Source: Otatea glauca (Eukaryota > Streptophyta > Magnoliopsida > Poales > Poaceae). From it: a stretch of DNA of 64,000 nt. The stretch's first letter is position 1. Every line of letters begins with the position of its first letter. A program made the translations under genes and the position numbers. Below, piece after piece: positions 21,424 to 34,600 of the stretch. Below the pieces are notes generated by a model. It did no database searches, was not told the DNA's origin, and saw only the letters and a list, made by a program, of their open reading frames with translations. The stretch is from assembly GCA_036346275.1 (NCBI GenBank), contig CM070719.1:32568093-32632092 (forward strand), given 5' to 3'.

Positions 21424-21790
21424 TATATGAAATTAAAGTCCGGGGATTGGAAAGCGCCATCTGAAAAAAAATAGTTGGGTGTATCTGTCTCAGTCTGAAA
21501 TGAAGAGGAGGAAAAAGACGCCACCAATGTATACAGAAGCCTGCCTAGGCCGGATCGGAGCAGCTGTCGCAGTAGTGGAGGCTTATCTATCCGGCAACGC
21601 CAGCTCATGGCACAGGCCACTTGTTTGACAATAATAAAACGTGCGTGCCTCAGAAATGGAGTATCTCGTGTTAGTTCGGCCCCCCCGGCCTTGAGAAAAG
21701 AAAAGTCTCGGTTTGTTTTGTTAATTCATGGAGTACCTACCAAGCTAGATCTCTTCTTCGCTTCAAAAGATCATCGATGTAGAGATTTTA

Positions 21791-22073
21791 GGCCCTGCTT
21801 GGAAGAAATTTTACTGTTTCTGCAAAGAATGAAGTGATTCTCGTTAAATAATGAGGAATTTTATGGTGTATTATACTGTTGTTAGTATATAGTGAGGAGT
21901 AGGATTTAGATTTAGTCATCGATTTGTTAAGATCATTCGTACCGCTCTACTATCGAAAAAATTATAAATAAATACTAGGTAATCTCATTTATTGAATAGA
22001 AAAGAATGAAATGTTTATGTCGAATTTAGTATATCGTAAAAGAAGTACAAATAATTGCTCTTCTAACAGGCCC
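21791..22073. mobile_element. MITE-like element, 283 bp
   Basis: GGCCCTGCTTGGAAGAA at the left faces CTCTTCTAACAGGCCC at the right, so the ends are imperfect inverted repeats (GGCCCTG-TTGGAAGA against GGGCCTGTTAGAAGAG). The body is AT-rich and non-coding. The duplication at the insertion site is unclear. Confidence 0.45.
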
Positions 22074-23016
22074 TTTGCCAGGCGGGGCCTTATCACAGCG
22101 CGAGAGCGGGAGCGACGACGACGCCTTGAATCGGAGGCAAAGCTTGCGAGGATGGCAGATTCGTTGCGTACGTGCTGCGTCGCGATCTTCGGCGGCTAAA
22201 ATGACCAAAACGCCCTCGGAAGCTTCCGTGCGGCTGCTGCTTTCCTGTGGGCGGCGGGCCCCGCCGTCGGGGAGACGGTGTCACTAGCTCGCTTTGCCCG
22301 GCCGCACTGCCGTGCCCGTGCCGTCGATTCATCTGATGTCGCACGTTTATGGAAGCAGAGAGATCTTTCCCAGCTAGGCTTTGCTGCCCAACGGGGATAT
22401 CCTTTGTTATTCCTAGAAACCTAGACGAAAAAAAGGAGGATGTTACTGATCGCTTTCTACTGTTCCCTTAGGAAAAAGATCAAAACAAAATAGTGCACGT
22501 AGTTGGGTAATTGACATCGTTAAAATCTGATCAAGCGGATGGAGTAATATCCGACATGTACATGCTGCCACTAGCGTTGCTAGTTGCAGCTGCCATAAAA
22601 TTACTCTTCTTCTTCTTTTCCTTGAGGTTATGCGGTTGAATTACTTACTCTTCTTCTCTCTATCCTTTTGGTTCTTATCCAAATTGTCCCAAGAGCTGCT
22701 CTCTGTTCCCTAGCTCCTCTTCCAAAGCTGCCCTGTAGGCCCATAGGGCAATCTCATGTGCTCATGTTTCTTATTTCACTTGCATGTAATGTTGTCATAT
22801 GGGTCTACACTATCAGACACATTACAAGAAACTGTCAATTCTAAAACCTGTAGTTTAGTGATATAAGGTCTCATAAAATCTATAGTTTCATGAAATAAAA
22901 GCAAAAACCTATAGTTTCTGATAGTTTGTACAAGAAATCTATACTTTTGTCAAATTTACTCACATAATTAAGATCACGGCTTGATGGTATTGTGTTTGTA
23001 GACATGTAGATGATAG
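22074..23016. other. Unassigned DNA between MITE and solo LTR
   Basis: 22,075-22,345 is GC-rich with several overlapping open frames on both strands, none recognisable. 22,350-23,016 is AT-rich. Around 22,850-22,945 the word CTATAGTTT(C/A) recurs three times in short inverted context. No gene is supported. Confidence 0.35.
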
Positions 23017-24250
23017 TGTAACATCCCAATTTTTGCCTCTTTAAAAATCTTTTTGAGTAGTTTAACTTTCTAAAAAACTTCCACCATTTTATTTGCTTAT
23101 GAAAGCCAATATGGGACTTTTATAAATAAAAATAATTTAATATTATTAATACTCAAGTAAACAATTATCAAAATTATTTCATTTGTGTTCTTTGTGCTTG
23201 GAAGTATTTTTCAGATATTTCTAGGAATTTTTTAAGTGCATTTGCTATTTTATTTGAGCTCTTTTGCTTTTCCTAAAAAGAAAACTAAATGAAATACTAG
23301 AATTGTGCCGTGGGCCTAAACCGAACCCATCAGCCCAGTCTGCCAAAATAGCGCGCTAGCCCGCAAGCAAGCCAACCCAGTCACCCCGCGCCTCGGCCCA
23401 TTTCTGCGCATAGCCTAGTCCGTGTCCGCACGTGCACTGTGTCGCTGACAGTGGGGCCCACCTGTCAGACGCGTTGTTCATCCTCTTCGCTGAGGACTTA
23501 GTCTTCGTATCGTGCGCGCTATCAACACTTAGTCATTTCCCACAATACACAGGCGCCGAGACCGCTATAAGTAGCACACCAGCATCCCTAGTTTTTCCTT
23601 GTCCAAAGCCCTAACCCTAGCCAACAAGATCGGTTGTCGTTGCACTAGATTTCAAGGTTTTCAGCAAGCGCCACCACCAAGCTTCTTGTCGGATTCCATC
23701 GCCGCCGGTGAGGCTTTACCCTTAGGTTCATCGTCTTGTGTTGTAGCTAGTGCACACCTTCGTATCGCTGGTGCATCACCAAAGATTGCCATCACTGTGG
23801 AGGTTGCAGCAGCCAACGTTTCGGTCGTGCTGCCATTCACCGTCGAACACCAACCACCGCGACACTCACGTCGTTGTGACCGTTTGGTCGAGCTTGTGCT
23901 AATGGTATGACCTATTGATCCAGACGAGGTGTTGACAAAGCTTTTGTCATTCACCGGAGTTCTCTGCCGCATCCCGTTGTCGTAGCGTAGTCCACGTGTC
24001 GGTGTGCATCAAGTTTGCGATGTCGTCCGCTTCAGATTGTGTTGCGTTGCTTCCCTGGAAACCCTATCGTCCATTGGAGAGTGCTGCAACTCGCCATTAT
24101 CGTCCCCACCGTCAATTGCCCACGTGGCAAGCCACGTGGGTGCTATGTCAACACAATATTAGCGTCCATGCAAGCAAAAACTTAGATTGGATCTAAATAT
24201 ATCTAGTCTACCACGAGCCATGTCTATGACATGTGGGGCCCCTAAGTTAG

Positions 24251-25987
24251 TGAAAGACCATGTGGAGGTCTATCCTTGTTGGTGATGAGTTATTGACAGT
24301 GTTTGAGCATGTGGTGCTGAAGTTTGAGTTTGTTTTGGACTAAGTTCTAAATGTGAAGCAATTTGAGGGCTGTCAGGTTAGGGGCGGCACTACCGGCCGT
24401 GTAATGGCAGTATTGCTGGCTAGGCGGTGGCACTACCGGCCTTGCGTTACTACCGGCTTAGGAGTGGTAGTTCTTTTACAAAGAGGGCCTTCACTGGGAT
24501 TTCAGGCTGACAGTACTATCGGCCATACTGGAGCAGTAGTACCACCTGAACGGTACTACTGGCCCCAAGGGGTGGTAGTGCTGACTTCATGAGCGAAGTT
24601 GATTTTTGAATTTCGATTTTGGATGATTATTGCATATCTTTGTTGGACATTGCTATGTGATTGGTTTTCCTTATTTTTTATGGTTGCAGAACGACGGTGC
24701 TAGATCATAATGAGACAAAGGATGACCGGGACTAGGCGAGGTGCGTCGGAGGTCCAGATGGTCGAAGATCGCCGGAGGATGATCAGAGACGGAGTCGCTG
24801 TGATCCTAGAAGACAAGGAATATATGAGATGCTAGCTAGGAGCTGCTCAGATCAAGGAGGACCGTTGGATCACCATCTAAAAGATAGAGTAGCGGGTCTA
24901 GTTAGTATGCTTTGAGAAGCGTGCAAAACCCATTATTTTTGTAGATTTCGGGTTAGCCATGTATGAGTGAGTGAGTCAATCCTAGCCTTTGATGGTGTTC
25001 CTTAGGGTTGAAGAAACTCATCCCAGGGTGGAGGATGACTTAAGAGTAGTATAAATAGAGGGGTAGGGGTAGCTCTCCCCTCTTTGAAGGTTTTGAGGTT
25101 TTTGTGCTCCTTTGAGCTTTACCCACTTTGTTGTGACGCTTTGTAAACCTTCCTTCCAGAAATGAAAACTTTATTTACTTAAGTTTGAATTTATTTTCCG
25201 CATTTACATTATGTCTTAAATTCAGCATTTAAATTCTACACTTACATTCTTGCAATTTACATTCCCGCAAGTTGGATTTGCCTCCCCTCCTACTTGCTTG
25301 TGCTTCTTATGCTGAGGATGTATGATTGATGGATGAATCTTCTTCAGGTCATATCACAATCATCTAGGCAATCCTTTTGTGTTCTTTGCAAGAAACCAAT
25401 CTTTTGCTCTTAAGGGAATCATTCTTGCAAAATCATGTTTTTGAGGATCTTCTCTGGTGTTCTAGCTTTCTATGACATGTGGGATACCATCTAGGATCAT
25501 CTTGATCATCAAGAACCCACGAGAAAGTTTAGGGCTAAGTTTTTGTTTTTGAACCCGTTCTTATGCACTCCCCCTTCAATTGGAAAAGGGTCAGAACTTT
25601 GACATCAATCCTTGTGATTGAAGATTGGAATAGGTTCCTGACATCCATAGGAAGGTGTCTACAAAGTTTCACAGGGTTTGGATCACCCGATCAAAAGATT
25701 CATCGATTTTCATTTTGAAGTTGTGCTGATTTTACTTTTCACTGTGTTGTTTTTACTATAGCTACAACAACCCGGTAGTACAGCACTACAGTACCCCTGG
25801 TAGTGCTGGGTGCTTTTCATCCGGCAGTACTGAGCCTGAACAACGGTAGTGCCGCCCCTGCTGGAGATTTCTGGAATTTTGTTTTCTCCACTTTGCTTTG
25901 ATGAAGTGAGATTCTTGGTTGGTTCTTTGAGGAATTTTTTTTAATTAGGATCATTTACCCTCCTCTTATCACCATCTTCGTCCTTCA
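24251..25987 (+). mobile_element. Nested solo LTR, 1,737 bp
   Basis: Begins TGAAAGACCATGTGG and ends CATCTTCGTCCTTCA, with the duplication GTTAG at 24,246-24,250 and 25,988-25,992. Removing it restores a continuous outer LTR (CCTAAGTTAG followed by TGAGTCAAGCC). It carries a TATA box (AGTATAAATAGAGGGG near 25,052) and, downstream, AT-rich poly(A)-type sequence, so it reads on the plus strand. Clusters of CACTACCGG / GGTAGTAC words lie near both ends. The parent family is not identified. The LTR ends and lack of coding sequence favour a solo LTR. Confidence 0.7.
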
Positions 25988-27239
25988 GTTAGTGAGTCAA
26001 GCCATGCACCGAGTTTACTGTAGACCATTCATTGTGTCCATGGACTTGGTCCATAGATCAGGATCCCACGTATCAGTCTTAGGGTTATTTCTAAAATTCC
26101 AAAAATTAAATAGAAATTCAGAATATTCCCATGCCCACTGTTTAGTCTCTCAGAGAGGAATACTCTTGGAATATTCTCATTTCTCTCTCAATTTCCAGGA
26201 TTTTTATGCCAAATAAATCTTTTGAGAGTCCATTCTCCTTCATATGAACTCCGATTAAGTCCGTTCAAGTTCCTAAATATCTACTCCAATTACTTTTTAT
26301 TGTTCATTTCGAGTACACGTTAAAGTGTCAGGAGCGTACGAAGGTGAAGAATTGACTCAAGATCAAGATCAAGAATTATTCCAAGACAAGTTGTGGTTTG
26401 ATCGTGTTGAACCCAGTTTTACGAAAGTTATTAGTTTAACTATCAACTGTTTAAATAGTTTGGAAATTAGTTATGCAACCTATTTGAATTATACCTACAT
26501 TGTCATTTGCTATGCTATGATCATTTATCACCCTAGAATGTATAATTAATAGTTGGTCACTAAAATATCACCAACCATGTGACGGGTTATTGATATCATT
26601 TGAAAGTGCAACTTAAAATATGACTAATAGTTTATGGAACATATTTAAGAGAAAGGGTGTGTCATGTGTTGTACAAGAATAAATTGGGGTGGTAAATGAT
26701 TTAGATTGAGGCAAGTGGTAAGAGGTTGTGAGCCTAGGTGAGTCTTTGTGACATTAGGATGGTGATTCTATGTTTAATCAAGTGATATAGTTGATGTGAA
26801 CAGGCAGATTGGAAGTCTTGCTTTGGTCAATTAAGGACTTAACCTTGTAAGCCATTGAACAGGGCTAATCATACAACCACGTATCCATAATGGAGCAGAC
26901 CTAACTCAATAAGTACAAAGTCTTGACATATGTTATCTCAGGTGGTAGAGTAAGCTGTGTGTAAGACTGGGAAAGGTGTGTGTTGCAGTGGCTCCACATC
27001 TTGAACAGTTATTATTCCTTGTCCAATGGTAAGTTCTTCTTATTCTTCTACTCTGTGTGAGAGTGGAATAGTGAGATCAGACTTATTGGGAGAGTCGATG
27101 TTCCGATATAGTTTCAAAAAGGTTTTGTTATGACCTTCTTAATCGCACGTCGATGTAAACGTATAATGGCCAACGTTGAGAGATCGATCATATCTTGTGG
27201 GAGTTTATTACCTCTATAGAGTGTAAAATTGTCGGGACC

Positions 27240-30112
27240 CGGATTTACAAATCCGAAACCCTCTGTGTATACTGCACTAGTCCAGGATCACGCTAGTGCA
27301 CACAGTGGAAACACAGATGTAATATCATTCCATACAACGAATTAACTAAGAAGAAGCAAATTATTATTAAATAAAGCAAACGACCTTATGGTCAATGTTT
27401 ACACCATTGTGCCTTAAGGGCTTAAGAAACAAATACTATTGCAATGAAAAGATAACTTGAACCATCGACATGCCACAGGCAATCGTGCGGGAACGCCTTC
27501 CTAATCCACGTAGTCTTCATAGAATTCCTCTTCATGAGATTCATTATCTCCTTCAAAGAATCGATCAACAAGGGCATAAAGCCGTGAGTACAAAGGTACT
27601 CGAAGCCGCAGGAATTGATGCAATATATTTATGCACGGCTTGACAAGGATGGCTATATAGTTTATTTTGCGAAAGCAATAACTTGAATTGAAATACAATA
27701 AATAGATTGAAAGCATATTTATGAAAACATAAATAAATAACGATAGATCAATGATAGACAACAAAACAACGGTGAACTCCCGCTCACATCCAAACAATTC
27801 CACATTCCACATTTTATGAAACACTCTATACCCCGTGTGAAATTCCGGGCTTTGTCCATGACCATGACGCGCTATTCGAATAGTTTTACACTCTGCAGAG
27901 GTTGTACAACTTTACCCACAAGACATGAACATCTCTTTGTGCAAGCGTTACTAACACACTTCCTTTGGTGTGTCGCAGATATCATGACAAAGCCTTTCCA
28001 ATGCACGCCTAAGCTCGAGACGCCTCGCTAAGGTTTCGCCATAAGGCCCCTCTTGCGCCATGTGAATCTACCCGTCCATCCGGAACCCACACCACCATTG
28101 GCGGTACTCAAGGCTAGACATTACAAATTAATCACTAGGTCTGTCCCATTCCGCACATGTGGTAGTACGATTAGACCCAGTTCAATGGCGCACAAGATTA
28201 AGTCCTTAAGTTGTCTCGAGCAAGACATCCACATCCCAACGTGCTAGAAAGCACCCCTTTATCGCACGATCACTTGCCCGAGGGAAAACAATTGTTCAAC
28301 CAAGACCAATGGCAAACCCGCCATGGTACAACAAATTTTACAACAAGTGGCTAACGGCCACGATTCAATATCTCATTAAGTCAAGATTAACATTATTCAA
28401 CATGTGACATGAATCCCAACGATATGTAAGCATGTCTAAGCATAGCTACGATAACCCAATGTTGGTATTATGATTATGTCCAACTAGTAATGTCCCAACC
28501 TAGGTTTAACAATGGATACATGGCATACAACGAATCAAGGTGGCATAATGTCAACTAGGCATACATCTACTCCCATTAAATAAACATTGATACGTAAATA
28601 GCATGCAAGTGTATAAAATAAATTACTTTGCAAACATAGGATCAATATGATCAAAGGTTACGACTTGCCTTGATGATCTAGTGCTGAATCTTGGTCTTGA
28701 AGTCTTCGCTTGCTCCTCTAATTAGCGTCTACCGGAAAAGAAAACGATGAAACCAAATAAATACAAAACAGAGACTCAAACAAGCTCAAAACTGAAAATA
28801 AATGGCTCTGGAAGATAGATCTTGATTTTAGAAAATTTTAGAAACTTGAATCGCCTCAATCGGAGTTCGTATGAGCGAGAACGGGCCTCGAAAGATTAAA
28901 TTCAGAGAAAATACGAAAATCGTAAAATCGAATTTTTGGATTTATTTTTGTATCTGAAAAGGAATTTATTGCGCAACGCCGACGCTATCCGCTCACGGTG
29001 GACAAGGTCCACGGCGCTGCGCCGTTCACCGCGGCACCCGCCACGACGGCCGACGCGCGGGCACGACGCAGCGGCCGATCAAGCGCCGACGCAGCGGCCA
29101 CGCGGCACACATCCAATGGCGACGCGAGATCCGACGGCCAAGGAGCCAAGGCACGCAGCGGAGGAGACGTGGCACGATCCGGGACACCTACTGGAGATCG
29201 GACGGCCAGAGTTCCTCGGCGGAGAACGACGGCGAGGCGGCGGCGCAACTCACCGGGACCGAAGAAGACGACACGGCAAGCGGCGCTACGGCGATGACTC
29301 GGGCACGAGACAAGTCAGACCGGAAAGAGGGCAACGCAGCGAATTCAGGGGAGCAAACGGCGACGGCAGAGGAGGATCGACGGCGGAGATCCGGGCGGCG
29401 GAAGGCGTCGGGCGAGGCGATAAACTCCGACGAGCTCGCGCGAAGAAACGGCGGCGGCTCGGGCAGCAAGGGAGGGGGAAAAAGAGGCGGCGCAGAGAGG
29501 GGATCCTCGGGAGGCGCACGGCGCTTTAAATAGCAGCCTCGGAGGTCGTGTCCGACACGGACTCCAAGACGTGCGGCGCGAGGACTCCGAGCGGCGGCGG
29601 CGGCGGCGGTTAGGGTTTGCGGCGCGGCGACGGCGTGGCGCAATCCCAGCCCTCCACGCGCGAGGCGCCGATCGGACGCCATGCGGCGCGGTCGGTGAAA
29701 CAGCCGAGCGAGCAGCCGGCGAGTGAAGCGGCTTAAGCGGCGGCAGCCGACGCGCGAGCGGCCGGAAGGAGAAGCGGCCCGAACGCGGGTGGGAACGGGC
29801 GAGAGGATTCGCCCGAGAGGCTTTTTGAAAATAAAATCCTTTTCGATTTAAGAAAATCCAAATTCAAATAAAATTAAATAAATTCAAATAAATAGCAAAT
29901 AAATTCAGAAAAATCCCCAAAAATACAGAAAAATTTCTTGGAGCACAAGGAACCCAACTAAAACTAAAATTCCTGATTTTGATGAACAGTTTAGCCAAAT
30001 TAAATCCTTTTATTATTTAGAAATTCAAATTAAGCTGGAGTTAATTCAAGAAAATGCAAATGGTTAAATTTTGAATTCCAACATTCCAAAACTCAAATTT
30101 TGGGATGTTACA
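27240..30112 (-). repeat. Gypsy element 1, 3' LTR
   Basis: Plus-strand limits are TGTCGGGACCCGG (27,240) and TTTGGGATGTTACA (30,112). On the minus strand it starts TGTAACATCCCAAAATTTG. A TATA-like CTATTTAAAG lies at about 29,524-29,533 on the minus strand, upstream of the GC-rich transcribed part. The long open frames on both strands at 28,936-29,680 are GC-rich accident. Confidence 0.93.
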
Positions 30113-30125
30113 AACCTCCCCCCTT
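30113..30125 (-). other. Gypsy element 1 polypurine tract
   Basis: AAGGGGGGAGGTT on the minus strand directly abuts the TG of the 3' LTR. It is the primer for plus-strand DNA synthesis in LTR retrotransposons. The same tract, one G shorter, abuts the 3' LTR of element 2. Confidence 0.85.
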
Positions 30126-30129
30126 AAAT

Positions 30130-31680
30130 GGAATCTCGACCCCGAGATTCAGGCTGGCTAGGGAATAGGTGGGGAAACTCGGACTTCAGATCTTCTTCTC
30201 GCTCCCAAGTTGCTTCCTCTTACGAATGATGGCTCCATTGGACCTTGCAAAAGCGGATGATCTTGCTTCTCGTGATACGCTCTGCGATATCCAAAATTTT
30301 CACCGTTGCTCCTTGTAGGTAAGATCCTCTTGCAAATCAATGGCTTCCAATGACATCTGCTCCTCCGCACACGCAGTACTTCTTCAATTGCGATACATGG
30401 AACACATCATGGATTCCAAAGAAAAGATCGAGGCAATTCTAACTTGTAGGCAACCTCGCCTCTTCGTTCCAAGATTTTGAACGGTCCCACATATCTGGGG
30501 CAAGCTTTCCTTTACTTGAAATCTCTTAACTCCTTTGAGAGGGGTAACTCGAGGTAAACATAATCATTGGGCTCAAACTCAAATCTCTGCGACGATTATC
30601 GCATAACTCTTACATGCGCTTTGAGCTATCTTCGCAAGCGGTCTCGAATTAGTGAACTTGCTCTTGACTTCTTGCAATATGGCAGACCAAACAATTGTCT
30701 TTCTCCGACTCCTTCCAGTTGAGAGGGTTCGCACTTCCTTCCATATAAGGCTTCAAAGGCGACATTTGCGGTCGGCTTGATAACTATTGTTGTACTGAAA
30801 ACTTCGGCGTAGGGCAAACACTTGTCCCACTTGACACCATAAGTTAAGGCACAAGCTCTTAACATATCCTCAAGAATCGATTCACACGCTCGATCATCCA
30901 TCGGTTTGAGGGTGATAGGCGATCTTGAATCGAGATGAGTTCCCATGGCTTCGCGTGCACTCGCCAAAAACGAGAGGTAAACTGGGTTCCTCTATCGGAC
31001 ACTATCTTCTTAGGCACTCCGTGAAGACTGACGATCCTTGACATATATAACTCGCTAATTTATCTCCCGCATAGGTAGTCTTAATCGAATGAAGTGAGCT
31101 ACCTTAGTCAATCGATCCACTATTACCCGGATCGAGTCATAACTCGCTTGGGTTTTAGGAAATCCGTAATGAAATCCATACCAATTTCTTCCCACTTCCA
31201 CTGGAATCTTCAATGGCCGCAGCAATCCTGCTGGCCTCGATGCTCTGCCTTGACCTTCCGCGCACATCACAAAGTGCAACATATTCGCAATCTCACGCTT
31301 CATACTAGGCCACCAATACCTTTCCTTGAGGTCTTGATACATCTTGGTACTTCGGGATGAATGGAGTATAAAGTCTCATGCGCTTCCTTGAGAATCAATT
31401 CCTTAAGCTCTTTCTCGATCCGCACGCAAATCGCTTCTCATACCAAATAGTACCTTGTTCATCTTCGAGAAACTCGAGGCTTTTCCTTTCTTCATATTGC
31501 TCTTAATCTCCTTAATGTCGGCATCATCTACCCGTGCTTCTCGAATCGATCTTCCAACGTAGGGCGACTTCCAAGGTAGCTAAATACCCTTCCCGAATCA
31601 ATTCCAAACTAAGCTTCAAATTCCTTATAAAGGGTCGGTGACTTTCCTTAATCATCGAGTGTTGCGGTAGCTCTTTCTAC
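30130..31680 (-). pseudogene. Gypsy element 1 integrase and C-terminal chromodomain-like region
   Basis: Fragments in shifting frames give YQDLKERYWWPSMKREIANM and the zinc-binding neighbourhood (31,260-31,342), then RPAGLLRPLKIP, DRLTKVAHFI (first catalytic Asp), IVSLHGVPKKIVSDRGTQF (second Asp, about 30,990-31,040), MIERVNRFLR and YGRKCEPS. The 30,130-30,600 stretch carries VSQLKKYC-like and WEREEDLKSEFP-like pieces, matching the linker and chromodomain that follow integrase in chromoviruses. The enzyme would insert the element DNA, and the chromodomain would steer it to heterochromatin. Frame breaks every 100-200 bp prevent a single CDS. Confidence 0.75.
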
Positions 31681-31689
31681 TCAAAGCAT

Positions 31690-32960
31690 CGGCTCGACAT
31701 TGGCCTTGCTCGGATGATAATGAATCCCAATGTCATAGTCCTTGATCAATTCCAACCATCTTCTTTGTCTCATATTGAGGTCGACTTGGGTAAAATATAC
31801 TTCAAACTCTTGTGATCGTGATAAACTTCACAACGATTACCAATGAGATAGTGACGCTAAATCTTTAAAGCATGCACTACGGTGCTAATTCCAAATCATG
31901 GGTAGGATAGTTAACTTCATGTGGCCTCGGTTGTCGCAAGCATACGCTACAACCTTCTTATCTTGCATTAGCACACAACCGAGTCCTTGTCGGGATGCAT
32001 CACGTAATATCTCAAAATCCTTCCTATTATCCGCGTAATAAGCATTTGGGCGGTTGTCAAACACTTCTTTAATTCTTGAAAACTTTGCTCACACTCGATG
32101 TCCAAACAAATTTCTTTTCCTTCTTTAAAAGTTGAGTGAGCGGTCTAGCTTTTCTAGAAAACCCTTCTATGAAACGGCGATAATATCCTGCCATTCCAAG
32201 AAAACTTGGTTTGGGGTACCGTCTTGGGTGACTCCCAACTTAGCACATCTCGCACCTTTCCGGGTCAACGGCGACTCCTTCCCGATATGACATGACCTAG
32301 GAAAGCAACTTCTTTCATCCGAACTCACATTTACTAAACTTTGCATAAAGTGATTCTCTCTTAGCTTCATAGGATTTGGCGCAAGTGATCCTCATGTTCT
32401 TCCTCACTTTTGGAGTAGATCGAATGTCGTCAATGAAAACAACAACAAACTTATCCAAATACTCCATGAATACCTTATTCATCAAGGTCATGAAGTAGGC
32501 AGGGCATTGGTCAATCCAAAGGACATCACGGTATACTCATCTTGCCCATACCGAGTAACAAAAGCTGTTTTGGGTATATCCTCTTGACGAATCTTCAACT
32601 GGTGGTAACTCGATCTTAAATCAATCTTCGAGAACACTCGGCTCCTGAAGTTGGTCAAACAAATCATCGATTCTTGGCGAGGGTACTTATTCTTGATGGT
32701 GACCTCATTGAGTGAGCGATAATCCACACACATTCTCCGAGTTCCATCTTTCTTTTCAACTAGAAGAACTGGTGCTCCCCATGGCGAAGAACTTGGTCGA
32801 ACAAATCCTTGATCTTGCGGCTCTTTAATCTGTCTCTTTACTTGCTAACTCATTAGCCGCATCCTATAGGGTCTCTTGGAAATGGGTGGTGTTCGGCACT
32901 AGTTCTATCAAGAACTCTATATCTCGATCCGGTGGCATCCCGGGCAACTCATCCGAAACA
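31690..32960 (-). pseudogene. Gypsy element 1 reverse transcriptase and RNase H
   Basis: MCVDYRSLNEVTIKNKYP, FSKIDLRSSYHQLKI, TAFVTRYGQDEYTVMSFGLT (32,488-32,733) and LMNKVFMEYLDKFVVVFIDD (about 32,400-32,480, holding the catalytic DD) are classical Ty3/gypsy RT blocks. RNase H pieces follow to about 31,700. Several small shifts separate the blocks. The RT copies element RNA to DNA in cytoplasmic particles, and RNase H removes the template. Confidence 0.8.
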
Positions 32961-32999
32961 CATCAGAAATTATTTGCGATCGCACATCTTCCAAGCTTA

Positions 33000-33480
33000 T
33001 TCCTTTGGCACTACAAACTCTAATCCTTTGACCGATCTGAATCGGCTTGAACTTTTAACTTGGTTCCATCCGGGTGGTTAGGGTGATCTCTCTATTCCCG
33101 CAATCCAAAATCGCTTGGTTCTTGGAGAGCCAATCCATTCCTAGGATCACATCTAGGGACTTGGTGTCTAGGACAATAAGGTTGGCTAGAAATTCTACCC
33201 CTCCAATTAATATCTTAACTTCGGGGCAGCCTTGGTTCGTACTCAAATCGTAACCGTGAGATTGCACTAGTAAAACAAATCTTAAGAGGCATTGTCTTTA
33301 ATTGATGATTTGCAAGAAACTCCGAGAAACAAGCGAATCGTAGCTCCGAATCAAACAAAACCATGGCAGATCTGAGTTGACTAGGAGCTTACCTAGTATG
33401 ACGTCTGGTGCAGACTGGGCATCCTCGGTGGTGACGTGATTCACGCGGCCTCTTCCAGCAGGCGGCGGAGTCCTGGTGGC
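33000..33480 (-). pseudogene. Gypsy element 1 aspartic protease region
   Basis: KILIGGVEFLANLIVLDTKS and LDVILGMDWLSKNQAILDCG (33,055-33,267) are the C-terminal half of the retropepsin-like domain of plant chromoviruses. The active-site part near 33,300-33,370 reads LFDSELRF-type pieces in a broken frame. The domain would cleave the Gag-Pol polyprotein. Confidence 0.75.
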
Positions 33481-33484
33481 TTGA

Positions 33485-34600
33485 TTAGGAGTTTGGGGCA
33501 CTCCACGTCCCGATCTGATGCGGGGTCTTGGCTGGCGTAGATCCCAAATTAAAACGGACTGGCATCACAGCTTGCTTTCTGGGGCAATTGTTGGCATAAT
33601 GACCGAGTTCATGACAGTTGAAACAGGTGACTCCTGCAGCTGGATTACTGTTCCTCTGAGGTGGGTTCTTTGTTGGTCTTGAGGTTGCGATTGCTGGAGG
33701 AGTCGGGCGAGAGTCTTTGGTGCAGGGTCCCGAATGTATTCGGAGGAGTGAAACGAGCGGTCGTTGAGCATTTGTTCGACTCTCTGGGTGACTCGTGGGC
33801 TCCATGTCGCATCATCTTTCTCTTACGGATTCTTCCACCCCGACGAGATTCCTCAATAAGCATAGCTTTATCAACCGGATGTTGAAAATCTACATAGTCA
33901 TTGCCAATGACTTGCACCTTTAGTCCCGGATTGAGTCCACGCTGAACTTTTACGACGAGCATCATCTCGTAGCTACATCCTCTCGGAGCGTGAAGCGGCG
34001 AGTTGAGTGAATTTATTAAGGTATTCACTCACCGACATCCCTTCTGCTTAAGCTCCGAATTCATTCTTCTTCATTTCCACCTTTCCATCAGGAATATGAG
34101 AGTGGCGGAAAGCAGTGGAAAACTCTGCCCAAGTGATAGTCTGAGGATCATCATGGGCGGCATTGTAGTTCTCCCACCATTCAAAGAATGTGCCCTCCAA
34201 ATGATGAGCGGCATAGAGAACCTTCTCACGATTGGTGCACTGGGCAATTTCAAGCTTCTTCTCAATGGAGCGGATCCAATCATCGGCGTCCAATGGTTCT
34301 GAAGAATTGGAGAAAGTTGGCGGACGAGTCCTCATAAATTCGCTAGCTTGGACCGAGACGAGCCGGAGGAGGTGCAGCAGCAGCTTGGTTTCTTTGGTTC
34401 AACAGTTGGCTAGAGCAACCTGCGATGCAGTTCTGGCGATTCATCATGTTGTTCATGTTCTCGCATCATTGTATTCATAAGCCGAGTCCGAGCCGCTAGA
34501 AAATGTCCCATGTTCCGTCTGCATCACGGTGGTGGTGGTGGTGCATTGGGGTTGGAGTTGGTGTTGGCACCGCACTGCATCCACCGGCGATCCACGACCG
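33485..34600 (-). pseudogene. Gypsy element 1 gag
   Basis: MRTRPPTFSNSSEPLDADDW, IRSIEKKLEIAQCTNREKVL and HHLEGTFFEWWENY (34,048-34,335) form the retrotransposon gag domain. The CCHC knuckle CFNCHELGHYANNC (about 33,577-33,618) ends it. Between them the frame shifts at least twice (33,565-34,028). Gag packages the element RNA. The N-terminal start is not clear above 34,480. Confidence 0.8.

Noticed and set aside
21204..21620. Frame of 138 codons
   Set aside because: It spans the SINE and its flanks, and the pol III boxes explain the sequence better.
24246..25996. A MULE with the 9-bp duplication AGTTAGTGA
   Set aside because: The 9-bp match reduces to a 5-bp duplication (GTTAG) plus the TG start of an LTR and the A/TGA of the flank. 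The ends are TG...CA and show no inverted repeats.
28936..29682. Open frames of 160-200 codons on both strands (also 36,952-37,837)
   Set aside because: They lie in the GC-rich transcribed part of the element 1 LTRs, overlap on both strands and lack domain motifs. They occur because stop codons are rare in GC-rich DNA.
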